Positions 1-11,196 of a DNA stretch of 64,000 bases are shown here, piece after piece. Numbering within the stretch: position 1 is the stretch's first letter; every line of letters starts with the position of its first letter. The stretch is taken from positions 822,790-886,789 of the forward strand of contig NMRA01000091.1 in assembly GCA_002633005.1 (NCBI GenBank). The letters run 5' to 3'. Under the pieces are notes generated by a model. It had not been told where the DNA came from. It did not search any database and worked only from the letters and a program-made list of their open reading frames with translations. A program made the translations under genes and the position numbers. The DNA comes from Phoronis australis (Eukaryota; Phoronida; Phoronidae).

Positions 1-480
1 CAAAAATTATCTGTTGGCACCATGCCTTTTCTAAAATGCGTGTGGTCGCGCGTCGGGTCGGTATGGACGAAAATTAACAGCCCCGACCACGCTCTCCGAG
101 TCATTTAAAGAACGTGGTAGTATCATGGTAAAAAATTGTCCGTCAGGACCACGCCTTCTCTAAGACGCTTAAAGTGCGTGGTCGTATTTATAAACTGTCC
201 GCATTACCACAAGCATTTTGAGACTCGAGCAAAATCGCGTCGGGTCAGTACGGACGACAATTAACAGCCCTGACCACGCCGAGTTATTTAAAGTTGCGTG
301 GTCGCATGGGTAAAAATTATCTGTCCGCAACACGCCTTCTCTGAGACCCAAAGGTGTGTGGTCATGTGGACAGAAAACTCCACAAGACGTGTTTTGAGAC
401 TCGAGCAAAATTGCTTCGGGCTGGCACGGATGAAAATTACTGCCCCGACCAAGTAACAAGACTGGACCAAGAGCGCACTG
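1..480. repeat. Degenerate tandem repeat, roughly 180-bp period
   Basis: The block GTCGGGTC-GTAYGGAC-AATTAACAGCCC-GACCACGC recurs near 51, 239 and 415, spaced about 176-188 bp. Related GCGTGGTCG and TTTTGAGACTCGAGCAAAAT segments lie between the copies. Reading frames across it are open only because the repeat is GC-richer than its surroundings, and I recognise no protein. The left edge is outside the window, so the array may be longer. Confidence 0.7.
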
Positions 481-2570
481 GTTTAACGTCGCTCTAGGGA
501 TCACAGTGTGTTGAAGAGTTTCTTTGTAGAAATAGTTGCATTTCCATGAACAGATTATTATAACAAGAAATCCAAACTAAGTGTAATTGATTTTATTTAC
601 AAAACTCACTATTTGTCATTACCTCAGAGCCTTTAAAAATATAGAAACAGAATAAAAAACAAACTTAAGGTAAGGGATTTACAACCAAACACATTACATT
701 TCAAATACGACACATGCATTGGATGTACACACTGCCAGTTGTAGGTTGTGGGTAATCCAGAGTAGAGTTCAGTAACGCTATGGCCTCGTTTAAATCTTGC
801 CAAAATCATGTGTTTTATATTAAAATACATGTCAATATCTCTGCGTAATCTCACAGTTTGCTTTTTATCGAGATCCTAGTGTTACTGAACTCTACCAGGT
901 TTTTCCCACAGGCTCATGATTAAAAGGGTGTGGCTGTCCAAGTTGGTAGAGATCCATGGCCATCCAACACAATTTCCCCGACACGTCTGCTAACACCTTG
1001 ATCTTCATGGATTAACCATATGATGACCTGCAATTTACGAAGCAATGTGTGTACTTCAAGTCACTTTTTCAACTACTTCAGTAATAGCATTGACTTGACG
1101 CAATGCGACTATCATTGTATTTGAAGGCACATTATCGTTTTTGCTGCAGAAAAAAGCATTTTGATGTTATATATATACGTGTGTGCGTGTGTGTGTGTGT
1201 GTGTCAATGATAAGTACTTTTGAATGTTATCAGTTTGAACGACAGGTATCAAATTACGAAATCCGTGGCGTTTTTGGTGATTTTATTTCAAATCCCCAAC
1301 TCTCGTCGTTGTCAGTGCTACACGTTCCCAAAATCAAGGCTAGTGACTTAACCAGTTAAATACAGTAAGCAAAAGTATAACTTTGTATAGTCATCAGATA
1401 TTACGTACAATTTTACTGTTATGTTATCCCTAATCGTGGACATTATTTAAATATACATTACCTCTGGAACCAAAACGTCAAAGATGTGGTTCCTGTCTAC
1501 ATTAGATGGAAGCATCTCCTTGTGTGCTTGCACAGGCGCATGAACTGAAATGAGAACGATGCGAGCAATCATCATACAGTAGCATCAAACGATTGAAACG
1601 AACAACTTGCCGTGAATTGCATATAATTTGTTAGTTAATACTGTGTATATGAGTTATGAGGCTGAGATTAAGCATGGCACTGCATAAAAATAAATGTACA
1701 GGAAGACATAGCCAGCTCGCCCAAACCTCTACTGACATACTCAATCCTTGGCAGATTCCCTCAATCTGACGGGTAACATTTCTACATCCTACAAATTACC
1801 ACCATAAGTGTAACATGGAGGTTCCCCTTACCAAATCGTCGTTAAGAAGTCCCCTCCATTGGTAAGGATTAGGCTTTGCCTTGGTACTATCCCTCTGGCA
1901 CTGGTGTCCCGGCACCACGACTCAACGTCACCCCTCATTACTGACTTTATGAATCCCCTCAGTCTGGTCTTGTGCCTTGTTATCAAGTTTGTAACCTGGC
2001 GCTTGGTCATGGGTTTTCTGAAAGAACGCCATACATAAATGCAGGCATGAAAAGCTCTCTTTATGAAGTATCAGTAGTCTTTGCTAATCTTACTTTAAAT
2101 GCACATACCTGAAGACATGCACCAGTATGTGAAATAATTGGGTAAAACTTAGTGTTGCTTAAATGCCTTCCCTTTAATTATGAACTAGGCATCCTTATCC
2201 TTGCCAGACGAATGGCCGCGTTTTGAGGCAGCCGCGATGCACGAGCACGGTGCATGGAATGGTTCAGCAACTGTCACTTTCATTAATTAATTATTGTTAG
2301 GGTAGAAATTCTGATACTTTTATGTTTAATGCTTGTTGCATGTTAAGATTCGAATATTTCATGGCGTGTGTTAACTTAGGTTCTACCAAAAGTGGTAAAA
2401 TGGCATAGACAAGATGTCAATTTTTCCCGAGTCTGCTTGGGGTAGGTTTCTGCATCACAAACCATTCATCAAATTCCCCACTGATTAATTATTGTTCATA
2501 TTGACACATTGATATTTTCATATGCTATTGAGAATAGAATATATTTCAACTGAAATGTGCAAGAAAATTT
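481..2570. other. Intergenic DNA with no recognised gene
   Basis: I see AT-rich unique sequence with no exon-like frame flanked by splice sites and no RNA gene. The only distinct element is a TA/CA-type microsatellite near 1168-1204. Short frames here, such as 1828-2010 on the minus strand, have no recognisable domain. Confidence 0.5.
1168..1204. repeat. (TA)n(TG)n microsatellite
   Basis: A short TATATATA tract runs directly into an interrupted TG dinucleotide tract. Confidence 0.9.
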
Positions 2571-2589
2571 TTTTAAAAAAATGTGAGGT

Positions 2590-3295
2590 CCACAAAACTT
2601 GTTTGCGGACTGGTTCCGCATGCGGAACAGTTAGGGTTGTCACACGATACTTTCAAGTGGCATTGATAATGGAATGCATTTTAAGTTGATTGGTGAAATC
2701 AAATACCCAGCAAAACCATTCTGTTTGGAAATCGCTCCCCATGCGGAACGGTTCCGCTACTGTCACATTGATCAAGTAATTATTAGGATTGTCACATCGA
2801 TACTTTGAAGTGGTATTGATTATGGAATGCATTTGACCTTTATTGGTCATGAGAATTAAAAAAATTGAGTTCTCCAAAAAACTATTCTGTTGGCGGAACC
2901 GTTCCGCATGTGGAACCATTCTGCAACCGTCACATTGATTAATTATTGAGAGTGGGCACATTATACTCTCAAGTGCTATTGAAAATGGAATGTAATTCAA
3001 GTTTATTGGGCTGGGAGAAAATTAAAAATTTTAGTCCTGTGCTAAACTTTTCTGTTTGTGGAACCCTTCTGGAACTGTCACATTGATTTTTAAAAATAAA
3101 TTATTATTTTGATTATTATTCCACAAAATATACATAATATTTCGCAAGTCACAGTATTCCACAAAACTTGCGCAGTATTCTGCAATGTGCGTAATATTCC
3201 GCAAAATCTGCGTAATATTCCAAAAAATCTGAGTAATATTCCGCGAATCTGCGCAATACTTAGTGCGGAATATTCCGCATGTCAAAAATTGAACT
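2590..3295. repeat. Degenerate repeat rich in TGCGGAAC and GTAATATTCCGCAAA motifs
   Basis: From about 2590 to 3090 a roughly 130-160-bp unit recurs: GCGGAAC-GGTTCCGC, then TGTCACATTGAT-TAATTATT, then a YATTGAWWATGGAATGCATT segment. From about 3125 to 3270 the pattern changes to near-20-bp tandem units of the type GTAATATTCCGCAAAATCTG. Each core is partly self-complementary (GCGGAAC/GTTCCGC). No coding potential is recognised. Confidence 0.7.
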
Positions 3296-3793
3296 TCTAA
3301 TTAAGAAAATGCTAATTGAGGAAACAAAAACGTAACATTATAAACATGCTTAGGGTAAGGTATAGATTTGTTTCATAACATTTTTTATGGCCCTAGGTGG
3401 ATATGTAAAAAGTGCAGAACCGTTCCGCACACTTTGAGACTATATAAGATAGTCTCATTTGAGAAAAAATCGCCTTATACGTACTTGTTCAAGAGTAGGC
3501 AAGTTTATTAGCACATTTAAACAAGTGTGGCGGCAGCCCTGATTAAGCATGAGTAATTCTTTTGGGTCCAAAGGGTGTCACTACATGTTACACGTCTGCA
3601 AAACTGGATCCATTAATTTTAACTGACCACAAATTTATAAAACAACAGACCACAGTTTTCAAAATGTCCAAAGGGCTAGTGTGCCAAGGTTCGTGTTTTT
3701 TTGTTCGTTTTCTATAAGATTTGTTTTATTGAATGCAAATGTCATATGATGAGCTCCGCACTGTAATTCTTAATTTTTGTAGGCACGGCAACA
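3296..3793 (+). other. Upstream region and 5' untranslated sequence of the dehydrogenase gene
   Basis: No other gene is visible. A pyrimidine-rich tract ending in TTTTTGTAG at 3782 looks like a 3' splice site 11 bases before the ATG. The start codon therefore probably sits in the second transcript exon, with a non-coding first exon further upstream that I could not locate. Confidence 0.45.
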
Positions 3794-6700
3794 ATGATAG
3801 AGTTGCTAGAAGCATGCGCTGTAGTGGCGGCAATGGTTATCTTATACTATTTCTGTGATTGGACGATTCGAAGAATGCGAATAAATGGTCTGCTCCACAG
3901 ATATGTTCTCATTACAGGTTGTGATACAGGTGAGTGTACAAAACTTACTGTTCAAAGTAAAACAAACATGTTGGACAGGAAGATATCTGGTGGCAAAGTT
4001 ATCATAACAAAATTCATAAGGTTCTCTTCAATGCGTGGCATAGGACTCTTTACTGGCTGTTTCTGTGGTATACAGTACTTTAAAGTTAGTGTAAAGTTAT
4101 GCGCTCCTCTTTTTTCATCGAGGGAACTAATTATAGCTCTAAATAAATATTAATTTATAAAAGTTGTTTTAAAAGAATCTGCATAACTTTATTATGTACG
4201 ACCGTATACTACGTTTATTGAATCAAGTCTGCATAAAATACGGACATTCCGTATAGATCGACATGAATGATGCTCAGTTTAACACCATCCTCCAGTTCAA
4301 GGTCAACACTTCATGGAGCTTGTATAAAATTGTGAAACTCATCTCGTGAAAATATTGGCACCTAAAGTGTATAAAACTGGCTTACCTTTGAGTAACAAAC
4401 AGTCTGAGTTTGAAGTGGCACCTTGCTGCAAGTCTATACTTTCAGGATTGTTGCATGCGAGTCTTACTTGTTAACCTACATCGACTGTTCGGATAAATGC
4501 TCATTCCTGACGCCGTTCATTTTAACCATTCGTGTTGTACTTAATGCCTAAGTATACTCCCTGATTTTTGAGTTCCTAGTTAGTAGTAAGTTGTCTTTCG
4601 AGTTTTCAAACAAGAAAAGTGGAACAAAGTCTCGATCTTTGTTGCACAATTTTGCATCAAGTCTATAACCTTGCATGTGGAAAACTAGAGGTCTTCTGGT
4701 TTGAAACAATGGACCTTCTTGCCTGAACATGCTTTAATCATTGTATTTATTCAACCTTTGGTGTAACTTAAATAAGGCTAGACAGTGGACCGAGTTCATT
4801 AAGTTGATCTGATGGGCTCGTCGTTTTATGCCCCCAAAAGCAATATGACTGGAAATTGGTTTGTTCCGTGACCACTTGCTTTAATTTTCACTTGTACGTT
4901 AAAGGTGCCAGTAAATCAGGACTTTAAAGCAGCAACAAACCAGCGTTCCATCCTGTTGATGTAGACAATTTATCACTATCAAATTGGTCTCAACTTGTTC
5001 CTCACTCAGATTTTTGGTCTTGGAAAAACAGTTTGTTTTTTGACAATACCATGCTTGCCAAATAATTTAAAAATGACACGCCGTGACACTAGTCAACTTC
5101 TACAGCCCTGTCTCAACGCTCTGACAAGTCTAATTTACATCTGTCTCAAGCAGTAACAAACTGACAGAGCTCTTTTCAAGCCCAGAAATCACTTCCGTTT
5201 TGACAAAGGAGCAATTTGAGACCAATTCCATTTCGGTAAGAGGTCCAAAAATTGATTTTCGTGACAGAAGCCGTGTTTCCATCAGCTTGCAGTGTTTCTG
5301 TTATGTCCCGTGCTTTGTCAATACAAATGTCTTTCTTGTAGGTTTTGGCAATATGTTGACTAAGAAACTAGACAAAATGGGCTGCAGAGTATTTGCCTGT
5401 TGTTATACAAGAAAAGGTCAAGCTGAATTGAAGAAGATTACCTCTGAGCGGGTCACGACCTTGATTATGGACGTGGCAGACCCAGAAAGTGTGAGGCAGG
5501 CCTACAGAACAGTGTCGGACAAACTACCAGACTCCCTCGGTATGTTAAGTAAATGTAAGCAAAATGAAGATTAGGTTACCACATTTTGTCTTTGTAACTA
5601 TACGCCAAATGTTTGTTACAACATCAATTTTGATGACTGAGCATATTTTTTAAATTAGATTTGTGCTTGCTAGTTTAAGAGCAATTTTAAAATAATTTCT
5701 TAAATCGTTAGCTAGCTGAATACGAACATAAACCGCAGGCCAAGATTGACTGGACAAAATTCTGTTTTTCCATCCCGCGCAGCAAGCCTTCATGACTTAT
5801 CAAAAGGTGAATTTCGCCTGATGCTCAGACATCAGGATGGCAAATGACCATCTCAATATTCACCAGGTGGTGCTAATGACCCTTTAAATATCAGAATAGA
5901 TTGAGAGCACAAAGCACTTGGTCAGCATGGGGGTATTCCTGAGATAAGGTATTCGCATAATTTACCTGAATGCAGGCGTTACTATGGGGGAAGTCCCTTG
6001 CTTCATTTGCAACTCCAATTGTTGGTCACTTGTTTTTACTTCTTATGTTTACTATAAATTATTGAATTCAGTCAACAGCAGTTGTGCCTCCAATTGATTT
6101 TTCTCTTTAAATAACACATTCTTATGCTGAGATGGGACACACGTATTCAGAGCCTTACCATTTGGATCTATTGGACACTTGGATCGTTACATTGGTGACA
6201 TAGAGCAAAAACATTTTGACCCTACTCTTTCTAGGACTCTGGGGTCTGGTCAACAATGCTGGTGTGTCTGGTCAAATGGGTCCAGTGGAGTGGCTTACCA
6301 AAGATGATTATCAGAAGGCGCTAGACATAAACTTACTGGGACTAATAGATGTCACCACTGTCTTCCTTCCACTCATAAAAAAGGTGAGTAAAACTTACAT
6401 GACACAAAGCTCTGTGACGTTTTATTGAAATTAAATTTTTTGATGTTTGGATTTATTGATTGTTAAGAGATAATTATGTAGTGCTTATTTTCATGTGTGT
6501 AGTCCATGAAAAAAATTCACTGGAATATTGCAATTCAATATTGTTCACCAAACAGGATATCCACCAAATTTGAAATTTCAAAATGTGACTGGCATACATC
6601 GCATTTTGTAAAGAAATAAGCACCTAAGCGTGTTTCGCAGTGTTTTCTACAGTGGCATATACCCCATTTGGCTGTAAATGGCTTTAATACCAAGAGGTCC

Positions 6701-9674
6701 TGCTGATCCTTGATGTTGTGGCGCAAAGTGGCACTAATTTTTTTAACTAAGTTGGCAGAGTCTCGTTTCACCATGAAACTTTTTACACTTAGAAACAAAA
6801 ACAAATTAGTTATTACTATTGAACCATTTCAAAACTGTGTGGAAGATTCGATATCTTTTGCATGAGCTAATTGCACATTGCAGGCCAGAGGTAGAGTTGT
6901 AATGGCTGGGAGTGTCCTAGGTCGATACACAGTTATTCACGGCGCCCCCTATTGTGTGTCAAAGTATGGTGTGGAAGCATTTTCAAATGCACTCAGGTTA
7001 GTGTCCAAATCTGACCTTTAAAATGTGATCCAATGACTATCAAGTATGGTGTGGAAGCATTTTCAAATGCACTCAGGTTAGTGTCCAAATCTGACCTTTG
7101 AAATGTGATCCAATGACTATTAAGTATGGTGTGGAAGCATTTTCAAATGCACTCAGGTTAGTGTCCAAATCTGACCTTTGAAATGTGATCCAATGACTAT
7201 TAAGTATGGTGTGAAAGCATTTTCAAATGCACTCAGGTTAGTGTCCAAATCTGACCTTTGAAATGTGATCCAATGACTATTAAATATGGTGTGGAAGCAT
7301 TTTCAAATGCACTCAGGTTAGTGTCCAAATCTGACCTTTGAAATGTGATCCAGTGACTATTAAGTTCATTGTTACCGAAACACTACCGATGATTGTCCAG
7401 TTTTTAACTTCCATTCTTTTGCTCAGATGCAGTTCAAAAAACAACAAATCTGTACTACAATCAATATATCTTCAAAGAATTCAAGAAGAGTCACTGGCCT
7501 AACGCCATCTGTGGTATGTTAGCATACACTCACTGCCACGATGGGCTTGCTGCACAAAGCATCCAAGATGACCAGAAACGTTCCCTAAACAAGTGAAACT
7601 GTACACCCAACATTTGGCACGCAGTTTTCCCTCAAGTAAAAGGATTTCAGGATTGAGTTCCTTAGATGCAAGAATCTATTGAGCAAAGCTAGTGTGATCG
7701 TGTGCTTCGCTTGTAGTATCTCATAAAGCCTTACGTGACCTTGCATTTCCACAAGGTTCTCGTATCTTGTGGTTGAGTCTATACATCGCAGATATGCAGG
7801 TTACATTTTTGGTAATGTTGTGTCAGGTGACATTATGTCAGGTAATGTTGTGTCAGGTGACATTAAGTCTGGTAATGTTGTGTCAGGTGACGTTATATCT
7901 GGTATGTTGTGTCAGGTGACATTATGTCTGGTAATGTGGTGTCAGGTGACATTATGTCAGTCTGGTAATGTTGTGTCTGGTGACGTTGTCTGGTAATGTT
8001 GTGTCAGGTGACATTATGTCTGGTAATGTTGTGTCTGGTGACATTATGTCTGGTAATGTTGTGTCTGGTGACATTATGTCTGGTTATGTTGTGTCTGGTG
8101 ACGTTAGTATTGAGTTACCAGTTGTGCATCATTCCGCTCATTAACAGTAAATGTCACTTCAGTATTTGCAAAGCATTGTGGGTGCAGAGTAAATGATTTC
8201 ATTTTTGTTTTACGAGCAGTAGCCATAACTGCACCTTGTATGTGTTTCTCTCTGCAAACAGTCCCTGAATGTGTCAAAGTCGTATCACATTCTCCCAGCC
8301 CCAGTTCTCTCTACCTAGGCAACAGATGAAGCATTTCGGTGTGAAAGTCTCGATCCTGGAACCTGGATTCTTCCGTACCAACATTAGCAATTCAGAGAAA
8401 GCCATGGACTCCATCCAGCAGTCTTGGTTACAGGCATCGGAGAGCTCAAAGGCAGAATATGGTGAACAGTACTTGGAAGAAAGTAAGTTCAACTTCAGGC
8501 TACCCGAACAACAGGCTGCCGCNGGTGACATTATGTCTGGTAATGTTGTGTCAGGAGACATTATGTCTGGTAATGTTGTGTCTGGTGACATTATGTCTGG
8601 TAATGTTGTGTCTGGTGACATCATGTCTGGTTATGTTGTGTCTGGTGACGTTAATATTGAGTTACCAGTTGTGCATCATTCCGCTCATTAACAGTAAATG
8701 TCACTTCAGTATTTGCAAAGCATTGTGGGTGCAGAGTAAATGATTTCATTTTTGTTTTACGAGCAGTAGCCACAACTGCACCTTGTATGTGTTTCTCTCT
8801 GCAAACAGTCCCTGAATGTGTCAAAGTCGTATCACATTCTCCCAGCCCAAGTTCTCTCTACCTAGACAACAGATGAAGCATTTCGGTGTGAAAGTCTCGA
8901 TCCTGGAACCTGGATTCTTCCGTACCAACATTAGCAATTCAGAGAAAGCCATGGACTCCATCCAGCAGTCTTGGTTACAGGCATCGGAGAGCTCAAAGGC
9001 AGAATATGGTGAACAGTACTTGGAAGAAAGTAAGTTCAACTTCAGGCTACCCGAACAACAGGCTGCCGCTGCAGCACTCATATTTGGTTCACTTATAAAC
9101 ACGACTCATTGTCCCAATAACTCAGTTCACTATCTTTAAAACATGTTTCAGCAACTGCCGAACATGACTCACTAACTGTCAAACACAATGCTGGACTCAA
9201 AGCACAGCTAATACACTTAAAGATCTCCTGTCCGAACTAACAAACATGGCTTACAGACTTCGTGTCGGTGGGCGTGGAATACTTTGAGATGGGTTTCGCA
9301 GTGCTATTTGGACTGCTGTCTTTTACACTCTATAGATCTTTTTGAATTCTCCAGCAGTGCAATTAATTCTTATGATAAGTCGAGCAATTTGATGTAACCT
9401 CACTGCAGTAATCAATGATCTGTTTTGTGTTACAGTACTGAGATCAACTCAAGAATTTCTAGAATCAGGAATGAACAGCAGTAAAACCAGTCTAGTGATC
9501 AATGCATACGTCCACGCTCTCTTCGCCTACTTTCCACGGTCAAGGTATCTGATTGGCTGGGATGCCAAGTTTCTCTTTGCTCCAATGGGAATGCTTCCAG
9601 CACGCTTGAGTGATCTGTTTGTGTCATATAAGACGAGGCACTGTTTACCCGATGTATCCAGAAGCAGTTACTGA
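3794..9674 (+). CDS. Short-chain dehydrogenase/reductase, SDR9C (retinol/17-beta-hydroxysteroid dehydrogenase) type
   Basis: Predicted NAD(P)-dependent oxidoreductase of the classical SDR fold, acting on a retinoid, steroid or similar hydrophobic alcohol/ketone at a membrane. Exons 3794-3929, 5342-5539, 6235-6383, 6884-6996, 8319-8482 (or its copy 8866-9029) and 9436-9674 join in frame with GT-AG sites to 332 aa, a normal family length. Residues 5-24 are a hydrophobic N-terminal anchor. The cofactor motif TGCDTGFG lies at 41-48, the NNAG motif at 118-121 and the structural Asn at 144. The catalytic Ser171, Tyr184 and Lys188 (YCVSK) are all present. The EPGFFRT segment at 213-219 and the C-terminal [13 protein letters not shown] stretch are typical of the SDR9C branch (RDH7/HSD17B6/DHRS9/BDH1-like). 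The exact substrate cannot be read from the sequence. The gene looks functional, but it contains the odd exon-4 array and exon-5 duplication listed separately. Confidence 0.93.
5342..5539 (+). CDS. Dehydrogenase exon 2 (end of the Rossmann glycine motif, beta2-beta3)
   Basis: This exon completes the glycine motif begun in exon 1 and carries the sequence [12 protein letters not shown], whose Asp is the usual adenine-ring-contacting residue of SDRs. It follows a pyrimidine-rich TTCTTGTAG acceptor, ends before GTATGT, and keeps phase 1 at both ends. Confidence 0.9.
6884..6996 (+). CDS. Dehydrogenase exon 4 with catalytic Ser-Tyr-Lys
   Basis: The exon encodes [15 protein letters not shown] and [17 protein letters not shown], containing the active-site Ser, Tyr and Lys. 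The last 35 bases, with the GTTAGT donor, form the start of an 80-bp unit repeated five times downstream. Confidence 0.92.
6962..7362 (+). repeat. Five-copy 80-bp tandem repeat of the exon 4 end plus splice donor
   Basis: Units begin at 6962, 7042, 7122, 7202 and 7282 and are nearly identical. Each contains the final 35 coding bases of exon 4, the CTCAG|GTTAGT donor and 39 bases of intron. The first copy is the real exon end, so four extra potential 5' splice sites lie in the intron. Single-base changes exist, for example GTGGAAG to GTGAAAG in copy 4 and AAGTATGG to AAATATGG in copy 5. Confidence 0.95.
7363..7804. other. Intron 4 unique sequence
   Basis: I see no exon, repeat or RNA gene between the 80-bp array and the minisatellite. 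Confidence 0.5.
7805..8105. repeat. 30-bp minisatellite (GGTAATGTTGTGTCWGGTGACATTATGTCT)
   Basis: About ten imperfect copies of a 30-bp unit, some shortened. Because 30 is a multiple of three and the unit lacks stops in several frames, it gives long artificial frames such as ([10 protein letters not shown])n. It lies inside the intron between exons 4 and 5, so I do not call it coding. Confidence 0.93.
8319..8482 (+). CDS. Dehydrogenase exon 5, first copy
   Basis: Encodes [20 protein letters not shown] and the following substrate-loop/helix segment up to YLEE. The acceptor is CTACCTAG and the donor GTAAGT. The 164-base length takes phase 2 to phase 1. It lies in a 547-bp-offset duplication with 8866-9029, and the two copies encode the same residues. 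Using both would break the frame, so only one can be spliced in at a time. Confidence 0.8.
8523..8523. other. Single-N assembly gap inside a local duplication
   Basis: The base is N. The sequence just left of it (end of copy 1, 40 bases past exon 5) and just right of it (inside the minisatellite) belong to overlapping ends of the same approximately 540-bp segment. Confidence 0.9.
8524..8652. repeat. Second partial copy of the 30-bp minisatellite
   Basis: Same unit and same end point as the array ending near 8105, with a short arm cut off at the N. It belongs to the duplicated segment. Confidence 0.9.
8866..9029 (+). CDS. Dehydrogenase exon 5, second copy
   Basis: Nearly identical to 8319-8482. 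The first exon base differs (G to A), but the split codon remains Arg (AG|G versus AG|A). It is followed by unique sequence leading to exon 6, so this copy is contiguous with the 3' part of the gene. Confidence 0.8.
9436..9674 (+). CDS. Dehydrogenase last exon
   Basis: Begins after GTGTTACAG and encodes [11 protein letters not shown], then [18 protein letters not shown] and [12 protein letters not shown], ending SRSSY with TGA at 9672-9674. The C-terminal region forms the substrate-cap helices in SDR9C enzymes. Confidence 0.9.
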
Positions 9675-9717
9675 TTAAGTGGTACCTAACAAAAATCATG
9701 GTTAGGAATCGCGTGAC

Positions 9718-9723
9718 AATAAA
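9718..9723 (+). terminator. Polyadenylation signal AATAAA of the dehydrogenase gene
   Basis: A canonical hexamer lies 43 bases after the stop codon, giving a short 3' untranslated region. Confidence 0.7.
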
Positions 9724-11110
9724 ACCTAGATATAAGATCTTTAGTATCATATTGGCGAAACTCACTCTGCTAAATGGTAACACAAGGAAATCGTTTCTGC
9801 ATTGTGGCAGCACAGCACCTTTCCAAGACAACTGGGGGTGAGAGGTGAAATTTCAAAGAGTTGGGAATGGGATTTTCAGCTTTGACTCCATTATTTTATA
9901 ATCCTATCTCAAACACTGGTACACCTGTTGGAGTCAAGAGCACCAATGCTAACAAGCTTACCTGCTGTCAGTGAATCATTTTGGGAAAAAATCCACTTGT
10001 TTGAGTGGCTTGGTTCAAGTCTAGGAATTAGTTTTGTCAATTCATAAATTAAACAAGAGACTGGGGTTGCATTTTTTGAACAAGTCAATAGCATGACTAC
10101 TATTCAGAATCACTAGACATAAAAATAGTAAAAAGATCAGAAATTCCAATGCTTCTTGAGTGCAGCCCGACACATGAACAAGGCCATAGTTTGTAATGAA
10201 ATATCAGTAGAGCTCATTATGCGTTTAAGTACATGCTGTATGTGTTATGAGAGTAGTGAAGATTTTCTGTCTGATTGACACATTGAGAGTGTTGAACGTA
10301 TTTCCCTACTGCCAAATTGCCGTAAAATGTCTTCTCAGAGCAGTAACAATTAGCCAATAGCACTGATTGCACTGTAAGGACCCATTAAAAAGATACTGAG
10401 GTTACTTGTCGCGCTAGATTCAACTGTGAATAGCAGTCTTGTACCATACAGGGTTTTCTCTCAAATGATCTTGCCATTGACCGGATGTTTAAAAATACTT
10501 TGAATAATTTATTCGTTACATAAAACTTCCGAGACAAACCAATTAGTATCAAATTCACGCGCAAGCATATATATTATACAGCTTCCTCGTGAATTCCTTC
10601 TTGTGTTGTTTCACCGTTTGCTTAAAAAGCCTCAGACCTATTACCAAATCTGACATTTGTACGACACCAGATCCTAGTGGTTCTCCAAAGACACCCAATA
10701 CTCCTTCTGTAAATTATTAAAGTCAGAAAGAATGCTAGCTAATAACTTGCTTGTGAATGCAGTTCGGGATTCTTCAAGTCTCTAGACTATGGTTTTCATG
10801 AGTTGCATCTATAACCAACTCTGTTCGCTACATACAAAATTTAGACGTTACAGTATTTTGTTGCATCGTAGCCTGATGTTCAAGTTGAAATGGGGCTTAA
10901 AAAGCTCAATAAGAGTAGGTGTGTCACAGCTGATGGTTATAATATTGCAATTGGCAAGCAGTGGTCTGCTTAGCCGGTTTGAAGGACCTAGTCTCTACAG
11001 GTTTGAAATGCAATACGAGTACAGTATACCTCAGATAATTTGCCACCTTCGAAGCAATGAATTATCCGTTTGGTGGTTTACCCATACCAACTTCGGAGAC
11101 ATGCTTAACA
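9724..11110. other. Intergenic DNA with no recognised gene
   Basis: AT-rich sequence. A 108-codon plus-strand frame at 10789-11115 has no recognisable motif, no clear splice context and a composition like its surroundings, so I treat it as chance. Confidence 0.5.
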
Positions 11111-11196
11111 TGTGACAATTTATTCCAGACCATGTGACAATTTACACCAGACCATGTGACAATTTATACCAGACCATCTGACAATTTATACCAGAA
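11111..11196. repeat. 22-bp tandem repeat, about four copies
   Basis: The unit TGTGACAATTTATWCCAGACCA recurs at 11111, 11133, 11155 and 11177 with small changes. Confidence 0.92.

Noticed and set aside
1-504. Minus-strand frames of 60-111 codons at the left edge
   Set aside because: They lie in a degenerate tandem repeat and encode repeated, unrelated Cys/His-containing peptides with no known fold.
3109-3300. Short direct repeats considered as a CRISPR array
   Set aside because: Units of about 20 bp are contiguous without unique spacers, and the context is a eukaryotic repeat.
7769-8196. Plus-strand frames with [10 protein letters not shown] or [10 protein letters not shown] repeats
   Set aside because: They are translations of the 30-bp intronic minisatellite, open because 30 is a multiple of three, and contain no splice-consistent continuation.
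8274-9102. Minus-strand frames opposite the two exon 5 copies
   Set aside because: They are antisense shadows of a well-supported dehydrogenase exon.
10789-11115. 108-codon plus-strand frame
   Set aside because: No recognisable motif, AT-rich background composition and no partner exons.
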